Source of the DNA: Hygrocybe punicea
Taxonomy: Eukaryota > Basidiomycota > Agaricomycetes > Agaricales > Hygrophoraceae
Direction of reading: 5' to 3'
DNA length: 64,000 bases
Assembly: GCA_963556145.1 (NCBI GenBank)
Contig: OY744465.1
Coordinates: forward strand, 124,001 to 188,000
Part shown: in pieces, positions 9,813 to 21,611 of the stretch
Layout of the letters: each line of letters begins with the position of its first letter
How positions within the stretch are numbered: the stretch's first letter is position 1
Notes under the pieces: model-generated
The model's input: the letters and a program-made list of their open reading frames with translations, nothing else
The model's database searches: none
What the model was told of the DNA's origin: nothing
Translations under genes and position numbers: made by a program

Positions 9813-12411
9813 TTACAATCTGTCAGCAGATGGAATCTGCTCAAATACTGACTTCACCTCAAGCACGACTTTCATCCACCTTTCATGTTCTGCTTGTCCC
9901 CCAATCTGAATTCCCCATTCCTTTAGTCCCACCAAGAACAGAACAATTCCTCCAAGTCCTCTTCTACACCATGTTTTCTCCAGAACACTATTTGCAGATA
10001 TACCACCCAAGGTACACCGTTGCCACCACTTTTCCATCTGTTTTTCAATTCTATCGAAGTCCATGATATCATCCTGTTTCTTTGATCGACTCAAGCTCCA
10101 ATTTACTAAGGATCGAGGGGGCTTGAATTCCAAAGCAGGTGGTGTGGTGGGACCACCCAAGTGAACCAGGGCCAATTCAGCACCTACCCAAGCCTCACAA
10201 AGATGACTCCAATCTTGACCCAGCTTAGAGATTGTATTCTCATCAAGGCCAATTTCCAGACCCAGACACGTCATTTCTCTTGGAATACCTGTTGTCTTGA
10301 TAATAATTTTTGGAGGAGCTGGTAATTTTTTTAGCCTGTAGTTTTCATGGTCAGTTATGCATGAGAGTATATGTAAATGTTCAACCTTTCAATGTCCTCT
10401 AGCACAACTTCAATAGCCCTCATAATGGAATTGTATCCCACAAGTGTTGTTTGGCAAGTGTAGTCTGGAAAATCACTTGGTATATCATTATCTTGAATAA
10501 AGTGTGCCTGAGTGTATGCCCGCAATGCTAATCCAAGGCCAAGAAGGATCTTCTCAATGGATGTAGTACAATGGAGTTTTCCAGAGGAAGGATCAATCCA
10601 TGGTTGTGTTGCAATCCAAGACACGAAGCTCTTGAAGCTGTCTAGGTGATCACTATCTGAAAAAAATTCGGCTGGAAGATATTTGTGGGAAAAGTTCCAG
10701 CTTGCCCATGAAGCAGGAACTTCAGCATGGCTTGAGCCATGCTTATCCTGTGATAAAATAAGATTTGAAGAGTGATGAGAGGAAAATATAACAAACTGCA
10801 TATTTTATCAGTGCCAAGGCATCCTGATACTCCTTTATGGATGATAACATTTTGAGAAACGCTTGATTGCTGTACAAGGTGCCTGCTGGTGATTGTTTAT
10901 GAGCTGCTCCTGCAGCTGGAGCACTTTCTACCTCTTCTCCCTCAGCAAAGTCCACCTCAACATACAACCTTTTTGTCCATTTTACAGGAACTACTTTTTT
11001 CTTTTCCACAGCACGTAACCCTTGTTTCACTTGCAATGGTCATTTTCCAGCTTCTTGCCTCATATACCAGAAGTGATATAGCCCATTTGCGCATCGATTT
11101 GTCATGCGTGATGGCTCTTTGATGGTAATGTTATTGTCATGAGGAATGGATGTGGACTTGAAAAAATCCTGGGGATTGGCCTCAGTTTCCTTCCAGTGTA
11201 CAGTGGAGGATCGAGTGTAAAATGCTGTATACACATTAACAATAAATGAGCATAAATGGTATTATGAGGATATACCCATCACTAATTTCACAAAATTGCG
11301 AAGCACCATCCGCACAACCAAAGGGTTAGCATCGACTGGCTTTTCAGGCAGATATGGATATTTGTCATCATCGAATGTTGTGATGGCCCAAGGTGAAAGC
11401 TTAGAATTGTCTTCTTTATTCTCTACAATGCCATTTGAATTAATCATCACATGTGAAACATGATTGTCAATTACCTTTGCAGAAAGATTGTGCAAATTTA
11501 CACTCATCATAGAAATCACTATCCTTCCATTTGGAAAAATGCCTGGAGAATTTAGCCATAGGATCATTGGTCTCAAATCTCGTTACATTTCAGTTGATGT
11601 TTAACTTCTTGAAATAAATGAAAACCTACTTGGATACAGAAGTTTCATCATTCTCATTCACATGAGTGGTTAAGATGACAACATGAACCCCCATTTTGCG
11701 ATGGAGATCATTCATAAAGCTGGTTACTGTTCTATGGAGTTGTGTCTTGGCCTCTCTGCTGGAATAGTCAATCAAATATTCACATTCCCCAGAGTATAAT
11801 TACATACTCCATTTGCTGTTCACGTGGCCAAGCTTCTGTATTCCATTTTCTAGCCTCATCATCACAACGTGCTTGATCCTCCTCCGATAGGCCATTCCAG
11901 ACATTCGTGAGTGCAGGCTGATAAGCACTCATATGAGTGTGGCTGCCAGCATTGATCAAATTTTGCATTTCTTCCTCCACTTCCCTCTTGAATAAATATC
12001 CTGCTGCTGTTCTCCATGTCCATCGTTTGCCCCACATATCATTTCCCTTTCCAACACCACTATCCTTCTCAACATGACTTTCCAACTCCTGAGCATCACC
12101 TCTAGCCTTTTTCTTGTTCTGTTGGGATTGTCGCTCATTCTTAAACCAATTAGCAATTTTCTACCCAAGGTTATTATGTTTAAAATGAAGAGAAGTATAA
12201 TTAAAATGGTATTAACCTTGTGAAGAATGTCTTTATCATCAGACAGAACAAGGGGTGTTTTGTTGGCTCCCTTCCTCTCCTTTTGAAGCTGAGGCAACTC
12301 TTTGATGATCTCAGTTTGAATTTTTTTCTTATTTTCATTGTTGGTGGTGGAAACATATTTGCTGTAGTGAGACTTGAGAATTGCCTGGATTTCTTCAGTT
12401 GCCCAAGCCAT
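9813..12411 (-). pseudogene. KDZ-element cargo gene A, unknown function
   Basis: A multi-exon minus-strand gene starting MAWATEEIQAILKSHY at 12,411 and ending ...EQIPSADRL at 9,813. Exons join across short introns, for example 12,161-12,216 (GTTAAT to GGTAG), where the splice gives ILHKIANWFKNERQ. That segment resembles homeodomain recognition helices (WFxNxR), but a true homeodomain is not established. Later exons carry an acidic/Ala-Pro segment (about 10,900-10,980), a FSHKYLPAEFF segment, and a C-terminal part with PPALEFKPP and DDIMDFDRIEKQMEKWW, all typical of unnamed proteins inside agaricomycete transposons. There is one in-frame TGA at 11,040-11,042 where the frame otherwise continues. 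It is divergent from gene B. Function is not known. Confidence 0.65.
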
Positions 12412-12599
12412 TTGTAGTTCAGTATGTGGTAGACTGGAGGATGAGTGAAATAGAAGTAGTAAGGGAAGTTAGGATGAACTCTGAAAGCTAAAACAGATTT
12501 TCCTTGCAAATTGGAACAGTAGTAACTCAGAAATCGGAGTAAACTTGAGTTGCAACTGAGTGACGTGGCAAATTCCCATGTCAACAATCACATGTTCAA

Positions 12600-12955
12600 A
12601 ATATCACGTGATGGTTCAATTGTATTTAAAAACTCCAAAACCTTCATTTTCACCTTCAGTGCTCTTCTCCCACTACCACTCACCCCAGCAGAGAGAGCTG
12701 AATCTCTCTGCTTGATGCCAGGGCACCAAAGTCCTGGTGAGGGTGCAGCCTGTGGTGTGATCTGCACTCATTTTCGTAGACCTTGACATGTTACCAGCAG
12801 AGGGGGTGGCCCCTCTGCTATTCCCTGGGCATGGGTCCAAGGGTAGGTAACCTTGAAAGGTTCTCAAATTTATACGTAGTAGTAGAGATCATAGTAACAA
12901 TAAAATGAAATATTATTTTCTGCATGTCACTTAGTACGTCGCAAAGTTGCATGTT
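12600..12955. other. Gap between cargo gene A and GC-rich array
   Basis: No gene was recognised. It contains an imperfect duplicated, partly inverted segment built on GCAGAGAGG/CCCTCTGC (about 12,690-12,830). It should include the promoter of the minus-strand gene, but no element could be pinned down. Confidence 0.35.
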
Positions 12956-13583
12956 TTGTGGGGGTCATCGCCATCGCCATCGCCATCATCATCTTCTTGG
13001 CAGCCATCCATACCTCACGAAGCCGGCACATGCCTATTGACACAGCGGTTTCACGAGTATTTGGGTGGTGGCCGTCATCACTGATCCTTATGTGGGTCGC
13101 GCATCATTCCCCACGACGGTTCTGTGGTCCCTGGAGACCTTGCGGACACAGCACCAACATCCATTGACGTCCCGGTGCATGCACGCGAGGTCAGTTGGGA
13201 TGGGAAGGGTTGGGGTAGGAGCCGTCATCGTCGTTGCCGGATGTGGTGGGGCCATTGGGCGTTGGGAGTTGGGCGTTGGGCGTTGGGCGTTGGTCATTGG
13301 GGAGGGGCCATCGTTGTCGTTGTCGATTGTGGTGGGGCCGTTGGGCGTTAGAGTTGGTCCCTGGAGACCTCGCGGACACAGCGCCAACGTCCATTGACGT
13401 CGCGGTGCATGCACGCGAGGTCAGTTGGGATGGGAAGGGTTGGGGTAGGAGCCGTCATCGTCATTGCTGGATGTGGTGGGGCCATTGGGGGTTGGAGTTG
13501 GGCTGGGCGTTGGGATCATCATTGCCGGATGCGGTGGGCCGTTGGGCATTGGGCATTGTTGGGGTAGAGGCTGTTGTCGTCGT
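12955..13583. repeat. CpG-rich GTTGGGC array, left part
   Basis: Short GTTGGGC/ATTGGGC/GTTGGAG units with interspersed GGATGTGGTGGGGCC, plus three copies of a 55-bp palindromic motif (13,012-13,057 diverged, 13,137-13,191, 13,367-13,421). It is rich in CpG, unlike the flanking CpG-poor genes. Pro/Asn- or Trp/Gly-rich frames in all readings are compositional shadows. Confidence 0.82.
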
Positions 13584-14704
13584 TAGGCAAATGCATGGAT
13601 TGGGCAGATCAGCGTGGATCACAGATACAGATCGCCTCAGATACGGGTCTGGATCAGGATTTCCCGATCCGTGCACCCGCGTATCCGTAACCAGTCCCTA
13701 TTTGGGTAGTGTCACGGTACCCGCATCACACATCAACATCACCAACCATGGCCACAACCACAGCCACGGCGACAACAATGAGAACAACAACAACAATGAC
13801 GGACAACGATGGGACATGGGGAGAAGGGCAGCGGGGGGGCGGCGCACCCACCTCCCATTGCAGTAGGTATGTTTTTTTTTCTTAGCTACTAATTACACAA
13901 ACAATGATGACGGCAGTACCAACAACACAAACACCACACACCCAACAAGGACGACAGGTGGCAAGGACAAGGGTGACAAGGGTGGCCACCACCACCACGA
14001 CGACAACCTACATCCCTCCAAATAGGACGATAACAACAACAACAACATCAACAACGACCACCACGACCGCCACAGTGACCATGACCATGACCACTAGCAC
14101 GACCACTAGCACGACCACGACCATGACCACGACCGTGACTGCGTCGAAGGCCACGGCCATCCCACCGCCAACATACCTTGCGGATGCGCACCGTCACATC
14201 AATCGACGTTGGCGCTGCAAGCGTGAGGTAACCGGGAGGATGGTGGTGTGCCCACCACCTGGTCGCGGCCAACCCACCCCTGCATCGCGTTCATGTTGAG
14301 ACCAGGACAACGGGGAGCCCAAATACGTCACCTCGCTGCCTTTTGCCCCAAACCCCACCCCCACTTGGTCAACACCCACGGCACCCGTTTCCCATCCATT
14401 TTCGAGCACCCCCAACTCACTTGCACACCACCACGATGACCGGCCATCACCACTGCCTCGGCCACCATGCGGCCAACCTCCCATTGCACCACGACACGTC
14501 TGCATTGTGCCCCGAGCACGGTGCAGACCTGTCCTCGGCCTCAGTTACCTCGCGCGAGCACGCTGCAACATCAATTGACGTTGGCACGGCGAACGCGAGG
14601 TAAATACCGTATCATATCCATATCCGTGGCTCTGGTACGGATATTGATGGATACGGATACGGATACCAAATTCGGCACCCGCGGATGATCCGTGCAGTTG
14701 CCTA
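13584..14704. mobile_element. Nested TIR element (MITE-like), 1.1 kb
   Basis: The ends are TAGGCAAATGCATGGAT on the left and the complement of TAGGCAACTGCACGGAT on the right, differing at two positions. They are flanked by GTCGTCGT (13,576-13,583) and GTCATCGT (14,705-14,712), an 8-bp duplication with one CpG-type change. Excising it rejoins the host array to GTCGTCGTTGCCGGATGTGG, a phrase found elsewhere in the array. Subterminal GGATACGGATAC repeats are present (13,625-13,690 and 14,635-14,670). The interior is GC-rich (ACAACAACA, ACGACCATGACC tracts) without a protein family. An 8-bp duplication fits hAT or KDZ mobilisation. Confidence 0.85.
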
Positions 14705-15410
14705 GTCATCGTTGCCGGATGTGGTGGGCCGTTGGCGTTGGCGTTGGGGTCGTTGTTGCTGGATGTGGTGGGGCCGTTGGTTAGGTTGGTGTTGGGGTTG
14801 TTGTTGCTGGATGTGGTGGGGCCGTTGGCCGTCGGGCATTGGGGTTGGGCATTGGGCGTTGGGGTTAGGCGTTGGTGTTGGGCGTTGGTGTTGGGCATTG
14901 GGCATTGGGCGTTGGTCATTGGTCATTGGGGAGGGGCCGTTGTCATTGTTGCTGATTGCGGTGGGGCCGCTGGGCGTTGGCATTGGGCATTGGGCATTGG
15001 GCATTGGGGTAGGGGCCGTCGTCATTGCCGGATGTGGGGCCGTTGGGAGTTGGGAGTTGGGCATTGGGCATTTGGGTCGTCGTTGGGCAGATGTGGTGGG
15101 GCCGTTGGCCATCGGGAGTTGGCCGTTGGGGTCGTCGTTGCCGAATGTGGTGGGCCGTTGGGCATTGGGCGTTGTTGGGGTAGAGGCCATCGTTGTCGTT
15201 GCTGATTGTGGTGGGGCCATTGGGCATTGGGATTGGGTGGTGCAGTCGTGAGGGGCCATTGGGGCCATTGTCGTCATTGCCGGTTGTGGTGGGGGCATTT
15301 GGCATTGGGGTAGGGGCTGTCGTCATCGTCGTGGGGCTGTCATTGCCGGATGTGGGGCCGTTGGGCGTTGGGAGTTGGGAGTTGGGTGTTTGGGTCATGG
15401 CTGCGCAAAC
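14705..15410. repeat. CpG-rich GTTGGGC array, right part
   Basis: Continuation of the interrupted array. Hexamer/heptamer units GTTGGGC, ATTGGGC and GTTGGG dominate, with recurrent GGATGTGGTGGGGCCGTTGG. It ends at about 15,400, just before the transcribed region of cargo gene B. There are regular G-triplets on the plus strand. Confidence 0.8.
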
Positions 15411-15545
15411 CTGTGAGTAAGTCAGACGAAGTCAGTACAGTTTCGGAGTTTGAGATGAGCATTGCTGCCTTGTTGCAAGTTTGCATTGTTCTTGCACTCG
15501 AACTTCATTCTCTCTGATTTTTTCATCCAATCAATTACCACTAAT

Positions 15546-17419
15546 ATGCCCATAACTACTGCTACTACTGCCAGTAAAAAAGCTGGTGCACCAGCTCCTC
15601 AATCTCAGCTTGCAAAAGATCTGGATCTTGATCTGGACATGTTATCCGACTTGAGTTCTCTTTCGGACGATGACCAATCAGATGCCAAAATGGAAACTGT
15701 ACCTCAGATAGCCACTCTGCAGCCCTTGCAGCCCCTGCAGCCCCTGCAGCTCTTCCCACTAGACCTTAGGAAAGATGAGGAGCCATTGTCATTGCTTCCC
15801 ATACTAATTAAATTTCTTTCACCAGTGGTGTTGCTCTTGTGGCAATGGTGGTGAAGTCTTTTGCTGTGCCTATTGCCCTAGGGTTCTATGCATGGACAAG
15901 TGTATCACACTATCTGCAAGTCCAGGATTTCTGATAAAGAATGATACTTTTTTTATTTGTCCCAAATGCCACATAAAGTATGACCGGCAGATGAAGAATA
16001 AGATTTTGACACCATACACAGTAAGTAAAAACTTACTAAAAAGTGTAACACATTTATCCTTTAACTGATTTTTGTGGAGGGAATTGTTGTTGGAAATCGG
16101 ATTTGGGATGGGACCCCTGCAGAGTTGGGGGCTCTTGTTATTTGAGGAGCATGGCGTTTGGTCAATACGGCCTCAGTTGCCATACTGAATTTTAGGTTGG
16201 CTGATATTCCACAAGGAGGAGACCCAACCTTTATGGTGTACCATCACCTTCATGCCTACTTTCCTGAGCAGAAAGATCAGGTCCTCCAATATTTCGACAT
16301 TGACTTTTCCTTCGATCCTTCCAGTTCTGCCTCAGTGTCAACTCAGGAGAGAAAAGTCCAGAAAGTGTTATTGGCTCTACTCAAGTATGTTTCAGAATTA
16401 TTCCTCTTAATTGTTCTAATCCAATATGGATAAGACGTGATTTCAAATGCATTATTGTGTTTTTGCACACCCACTCTGACCCTGATACTGGTTTGCTGCA
16501 CTGTCAAGTGAATCGTGGTGCATCACTCACTATTCCTGAGGTAGGTATTACATATTAATTTACAATTTGATATAATAACATATTTGCACTTCATAGCTTT
16601 TCTCTGTTCTATTCTCCCCTGGATTGGAGCATCTGCTTACCAAAGCAACAACACATCTCTACCTTTTGACACATGCCCACATTTTTTCACATGATGGTTC
16701 TCTTACCATGCTCAAGGACCTGGCCAAGCGGTAAATGTTCTTTTTCAAATAATTTACTTGGAGACTAAAGTTTATTGTATAGCAACATATTTGATTGGAT
16801 TGTTGGCTTCACACAACTTGACTTCTACCCCCACATTGCTTCACCCTTCTTGCAAAATTTGGCTCTCAAGGTGTTTCTTGAGAAGTATAATATGGAATTT
16901 ATTATTGGCAACTTGCTGGTGGAAGAACAAAACCTGGGTCGTAACACTGATGTCGCCGTGATGAATCGGGAGAAGGGGTGGCATTTTTTCCTTTGTTCGG
17001 AGTCACGGTCATGTCCCCTTGGGATCACAGTTTCTCCTCAATGCCCAGCATGTGGTCGCATCGGATCCTCTGAATGGGGGTCACATCCCAATGATCAATT
17101 CACACTCTTAGTCAACTGCAAATTCTGTCCGCACATCTATTCCCTTTATGCAGGCCAGGACGATTATTTTACCAAGGCAATTCTGAATAGTGGAGAGGGC
17201 TGGGGTATTGGGCTTTATTGGGGTCCTTATATTGACCACTTTCCCAATGGTACTGAGGCCTACTCACAAGGGAACCAGAGTGAAGAAGTCACCAATCGTC
17301 TTAAAGCTATAGGTTCTGAGGAGCATTACAAGAAGTTGGAGGAGAAAAAAGCTGCTGAAAAATCTGGTGGCCAGGCCAAGGAATTGGCTAGTGCAATTAA
17401 TAGGGGATTCCAATCTTGA
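15546..17419 (+). pseudogene. KDZ-element cargo gene B, zinc-finger protein
   Basis: The start is the ATG of MPITTATTASKKAG, 15,546. After an N-terminal low-complexity acidic/Leu-rich part, exon 2 (about 15,830-16,020) encodes a dense Cys cluster (CCSCGNGGEVFCCAYC, then CPKC) resembling a PHD/FYVE-type zinc-binding module. The central exons hold a predicted alpha/beta region. The C-terminal exon (about 16,780-17,419) has HSDV-like NTDVAVMN and a second zinc ribbon CPACG...CKFCP, then a charged tail. It matches the pattern of an unnamed protein repeatedly found beside agaricomycete transposases. One in-frame TGA lies at 16,143-16,145 (LVI-stop-GAWR). It runs head-to-tail with the transposase and may be co-regulated with it, but its role is unknown. 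Confidence 0.68.
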
Positions 17420-17617
17420 TAGATAACTCCAACTTTATTGCAATGTTTTGTTTTCATTTTTTTTAAAAACAATTGTAGATTATGGTGAAAGTTGAATCAT
17501 GGCTGAGTTATTGAATTGAACTATAGGATCATGTGATCCTGAGAACTCTGATCATGTGACTTTTTGTTGTTTGCAAAAAAAAAAAAAAGAATCTTGTTCA
17601 CTCTTCCCACTACTACT
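17420..17617 (+). promoter_or_regulatory. Gap between cargo gene B and transposase
   Basis: About 200 bp containing T-rich tracts, a 14-nt A run (about 17,575-17,588) and an inverted repeat ATCATGTGATCCTGAGAACTCTGATCATGTGA. It probably contains the 3' end of gene B and the transposase promoter. No TATA box is assigned. Confidence 0.3.
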
Positions 17618-20600
17618 ATGCCAAAAAACCAGTTAAAAAGACAAAAGGGAACAGTTGTGGAGACAGTACATGTCAGGAAGACCACTTCTAGAGGTGAAGT
17701 CAAAATATTGGCCAAAAATCAGACCAGATCTTTCTCTATACACCATCATTCAAAATACAGAGAAAGATCACAGCCTTTAGTTACAGAACAGATTCATATA
17801 CCACTACAAGATCTAGAAGAACCCCAATCTCCTCCGGCTTTGAAGCAAGGAAAAGTATGCTTATTTCTGTCATAGTTTTCATATGATTCTCCACTCAATC
17901 AATTATCAGACGCAGAATGATTATCTCCAAGAATGGAAGCATAAACATCGACAGACTCACTTGGCAAAACTGGTTGAGTTGGAAGCTCCACCAGTAAACA
18001 AGTTATGCATCAATTGTCAGCAGTGTCCAGGGCTGTACCGATGTCTTGATTGTCACCTTGGTCAACAATTGCTTTGCAAGAATTGCTGTCTTTGAGTTCA
18101 CCAACACAATCCTTTTCACAAAATCCAGTATTGGACAGGCAAATTTTTTGATCGTGCTGATCTTGGAGAACTGGGTCTAATCATTTATCTTGGACATGAT
18201 GAAAATCCATGCCCTCAACCCACAACATCACAATCCTGGGAGGATGTAGAAGATGATGATATGCAGCTTGATAAAAATGATGATATCATGGTTGAAGAAA
18301 ACCTGGATGATTTCTCCCAGTCTCAAACCACAACTATGGTTTTTGTGGATAGCTCTGGGATTTATCGATGCCATGTTTGCTGGTGCCAATGTTCAGCAAC
18401 AGCTACCCATGAAACACAGCTCTTCAACATGCGATTCTTTCCAGCCACATCATCTCGTCCCACCACTGCGTTTACTTTTACGGTTCTTCACCAATTCTAC
18501 ATTGAAGCTATGGAGTACAAAGTTTCTGCCTTCAACTTTTATTCAAAGCTTAGGAGATTGACAGACAACAATTTTCCACACTTGATACCAGTACATTTTG
18601 ATTTTTTTTGCAAGTTATCCTGTCAGCCACTAACAAATAACTTTTATATGATCATTATTGTGAATTAATGCATGTGTCAAGGCAATGGAGAAACTTGACT
18701 GATCTAAAATGGGCTGGCTTTGCACATGATTCCACTATTAAATGCAAAGATGGTGGTCTTGCAGTCTTTTGTCCAAGTTGTCCCCAACCTGGCATCAATG
18801 TTACTGAGGATGAAATAAGATGCTCAGACACACCGTATGCACTTTTTCGGTTATGTTGTGAGAGAGGTGCACATTATTCATGATACTACAACAGATGGGT
18901 ATATTACCCAAAAAGTGTTGCGGATGGCAACTTCAAGCTTGATCATGTCATTCCTAAATGTCCTGAGAAGGATGTTTGGTTGAGTGACGGGCATCAGTTC
19001 ATGACAGGCGAATCTGCCTATCAGCAGCATCTTGCCTCCTCTCTTGAAGAGAATCAGGTTTGTCCTCTGTATTTATTTCTATATATTAGCTGGTCTTACA
19101 ATTTTTTCAGAAACATAAATGTCAAAATCACAGAGCCATTAGTCAAGCCAATGTACACCATAAGGACCATCTTCGTGCCACTGGAGTGGGTGCCTGTGCT
19201 TGTGCTAATCATGGATGCTTCTATCCACATAGTGTGGTGGATTTTCAGAAGGGTGAAAGGTGGTCTTCTTGTTTTGTGATTAAATAAATCATATTCACTC
19301 TATTATTCTAGACAAGTCAACATGGACTATGCTTTCTGCCAGGCGTTGGCTCAAAATTCACTCACACCAAAGGCTATTGCAATTTATGACATCATGTGTT
19401 CATGGTCAAAAAACTTTCTCTGGCGGGTTTCTCAAAGCAACACCCTAGATCTGAGAGAAGATCTTGAACTTCTATATGGGATTGAAAAATTTCACCTTGG
19501 GGTTCATATTCAAGAATGTTTTCCTCTATACTCTCTCAACTTTATTCATGGAGCTGGACAAATTGCTGGGGAGATCCTAGAATCACTCTGGTCCAATCTG
19601 AAAAAGGCAGCTGGTTCAACCAGCACAATGTCTCAGGCTCATCGTCAGGAGGTTTTGGATAATTATATGAATGATTCAAATTGGAAACAACTGATCAAGT
19701 CAGGTATGATTCACATATGTCTCAATAAGTTTCTCTGAAATATATTTTTGCAGCTCAATCTATTGTCAAGAAGTGGAAGGAAGCTGTCCTTGAGAGAGAG
19801 AATATGAAGGATGCCCTGGATGAGTTGACTGACAGACTCAATAATGAGTGGATTGCAGAGTGGAAGGAGCTAGAAGAATTGGCCATAGATGAACGTGGTG
19901 ATATCTTAAGAATGTATGATGTTGATGAAACGCATGGTAAGCAGGGGTTATATCCTATTAGTACAATATATTGATGTATCAATTCAGTCTGCAGTCTTGC
20001 AGAGATACAGTTGGAACTTGCTGAAATTGAAAACAAGTCTGGCAATATGATGGGATATTCTAGTATATTGGCCATTGGACTAAATGTGGAGGAGGCACAG
20101 TATGTCTTTCTTATCCTGTTGAAGCTCAAGTTATTTCTGATATGTTTCTATGATAGAATGGCTCTTTGTCAGCATATACGAACACTACACCAACCATCAT
20201 TAGCTGAAAAGAAGACCCTTCAAGAGAAATGACAAAGACTTCAAGCTCTCATTAACAACTTTGAGAAGAAGCTCTCTGCGCTCACTATTATGAACAATAT
20301 TGGGGGTGGAGATCTTATGAGAGTTGAAATTTCTAGAGATGAAAGTGAAGAAGAGGAGGAGCTTTTAGATGATGAAGAGGAAGTGAAACAGACTCCAGAA
20401 AAGATTATACTTCTTCTGCCATCCAATCTTTCTGCAAAGTGTCAAAACCAGCCAGGATTAAATGACTTGAGCAAGCAAGAGGCTCAGTTATGACTTGGGC
20501 AGTTGAATGATGCATTGGAGCAGTTGAAGGTGGCTTTAGGTGGAAAGTCCCTGATAATGCGCAAAAAGGTCTGTCCATTGACTTAACTATGACAAACTTT

Positions 20601-21237
20601 ACTTAGTGACTTTGATATAGATTCATAATTCCAAAAGTACTAAACAATCCACACAATTTTGGAGTCAGATTCATACACTGGATGAAAAAATCACAAGAAT
20701 CGTTGCTAGCTACAACCATGCTAGAGAAGCATGACGGAGACTGGGATACAATGATTCAAATTATCATGCTATTACCAAAAGTGACCTTCAGATGCCTGCT
20801 GATATTATGGAGGCAAACAGAATTGGGCAAAAATCATACAAGTTGCCATGGTTCTGGAGAATTGGAGATCAGGTGGATGGAGATGAATTAAGCATACACA
20901 TGAAAGACTGTGAGTATAAATTGTATTTCCTAACTGAGCTAAAAATTGAACATTGTATACAGTTTACAGAGTCAATTGGTTAAGAGCCAGTGCAAGATTT
21001 AATCGGTGGGATGAACAGGTTATTCAGCTTCACCATGAGATGAAGTGGACACCAAATTATTTCAAATTTTACAAGCAAAGATGGGAAAGTTGGGCCATTG
21101 AACAAGAGATAGATGGAGATAATTCGCTCCACAACCAGGGTTTGACAAGTTATGCCTACAAACAAGCTCAGGCATGGGCAAGATTGGAGTCCAGTGCACG
21201 TAGTTTATTTCAACCAATGTTGGGAGATGAGCAGTAG
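17618..21237 (+). pseudogene. KDZ transposase with CxC2 cysteine cluster
   Basis: The start is MPKNQLKRQKGT at 17,618; the last codons before TAG at 21,238 give PMLGDEQ. Landmarks in order are the CxC2 cluster (CINCQQCPGLYRCLDCHLG, 18,006-18,060) with HNPFH and FDRADLGELGL; FDxD-type DGNFKLDHV (about 18,920); WLSDGHQFM; GACACANHGCFYPHSVVDF with QKGER and, after an intron, NMDYAFCQAL (about 19,190-19,340); IAIYDIMCSW (about 19,380); FIHGAGQIAGEILESLWS (about 19,545-19,600); DNYMNDSNWKQLIK; and the C-terminal VNWLRASARFNRWDEQ. Five in-frame stops, all TGA (18,093, 18,881, 20,230, 20,491, 20,732), fall where the family has a sense codon, often Arg. Introns are short. It is a full-length but dead KDZ transposase, the enzyme that would move the element. 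Confidence 0.92.
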
Positions 21238-21325
21238 TGGCAGTATAAGAACATTTTTTGCGGTATCCCTGAACTATGATGTCTACTATTATATGTATTA
21301 TTAGCCTGAATTGTGCAGCTGAGCT

Positions 21326-21604
21326 AGGATATATCCTGGGAACAGCAGCCTGGACCATCTCAGTTGGGCCAGGATATATCCTGGGAACACCAGCCTGGAC
21401 CATCTCAGTTGGCCCAGGATATATCCTGACAGCATCAGCCTGGACCATCTCAGTTGGCCCAGGATATATCCTGGGAACAGCAGCCTGGACCATCTCAGTT
21501 AGGCCAGGATATATCTCAGCCTGATTCAGCTATCCCCAAGTGAGTTGGGCAATCTCATTTTCAGGCATCCCAAGTGAGTTGGTAATATCTTGCTGAATCT
21601 GGTG
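21326..21604 (-). repeat. Right terminal inverted repeat with 45-bp subterminal units
   Basis: Four full 45-bp units plus a partial one, each with CCAGGATATATCCTGG (some copies altered by one or two bases), then the unique terminus that mirrors 9,292-9,375. The orientation is inverted relative to the left end. Confidence 0.88.
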
Positions 21605-21611
21605 GATGCCG

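Larger units (their letters stand above)
9286..21604. mobile_element. Large KDZ transposon with three genes
   Basis: The ends are inverted. The left sequence from ATTCAGCAAGATATTACC (9,292) onward, including the subterminal repeat array to about 9,525, reappears reverse-complemented at 21,326-21,598. Each inverted match stops 6 bp short of the heptamer GATGCCG (9,279-9,285 and 21,605-21,611), which is consistent with a 7-8 bp target duplication (one mismatch if 8). Inside are a minus-strand cargo gene, a plus-strand zinc-finger gene and the CxC2-KDZ transposase. KDZ elements are known to be large and to carry passenger genes. The copy is inactive because all three genes have TGA stops. The outer boundary is uncertain by a few bases because the six outermost positions match poorly. 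Confidence 0.82.

Noticed and set aside
13234..15298. Long open frames on both strands (up to about 210 codons), rich in Trp/Gly/Leu or Pro/Asn/Gln
   Set aside because: They follow directly from the GTTGGGC and related low-complexity repeats, are open in several frames at once, and show no domain.
12955..15410. Telomeric or subtelomeric repeat
   Set aside because: Units are GTTGGGC/ATTGGGC with irregular interruptions, not TTAGGG, and the array is internal to a transposon.
9286..21604. A TET/JBP oxygenase gene, which is known to accompany some KDZ elements
   Set aside because: I looked for the HxD...H-type double-stranded beta-helix pattern in the element and its flanks and saw none.
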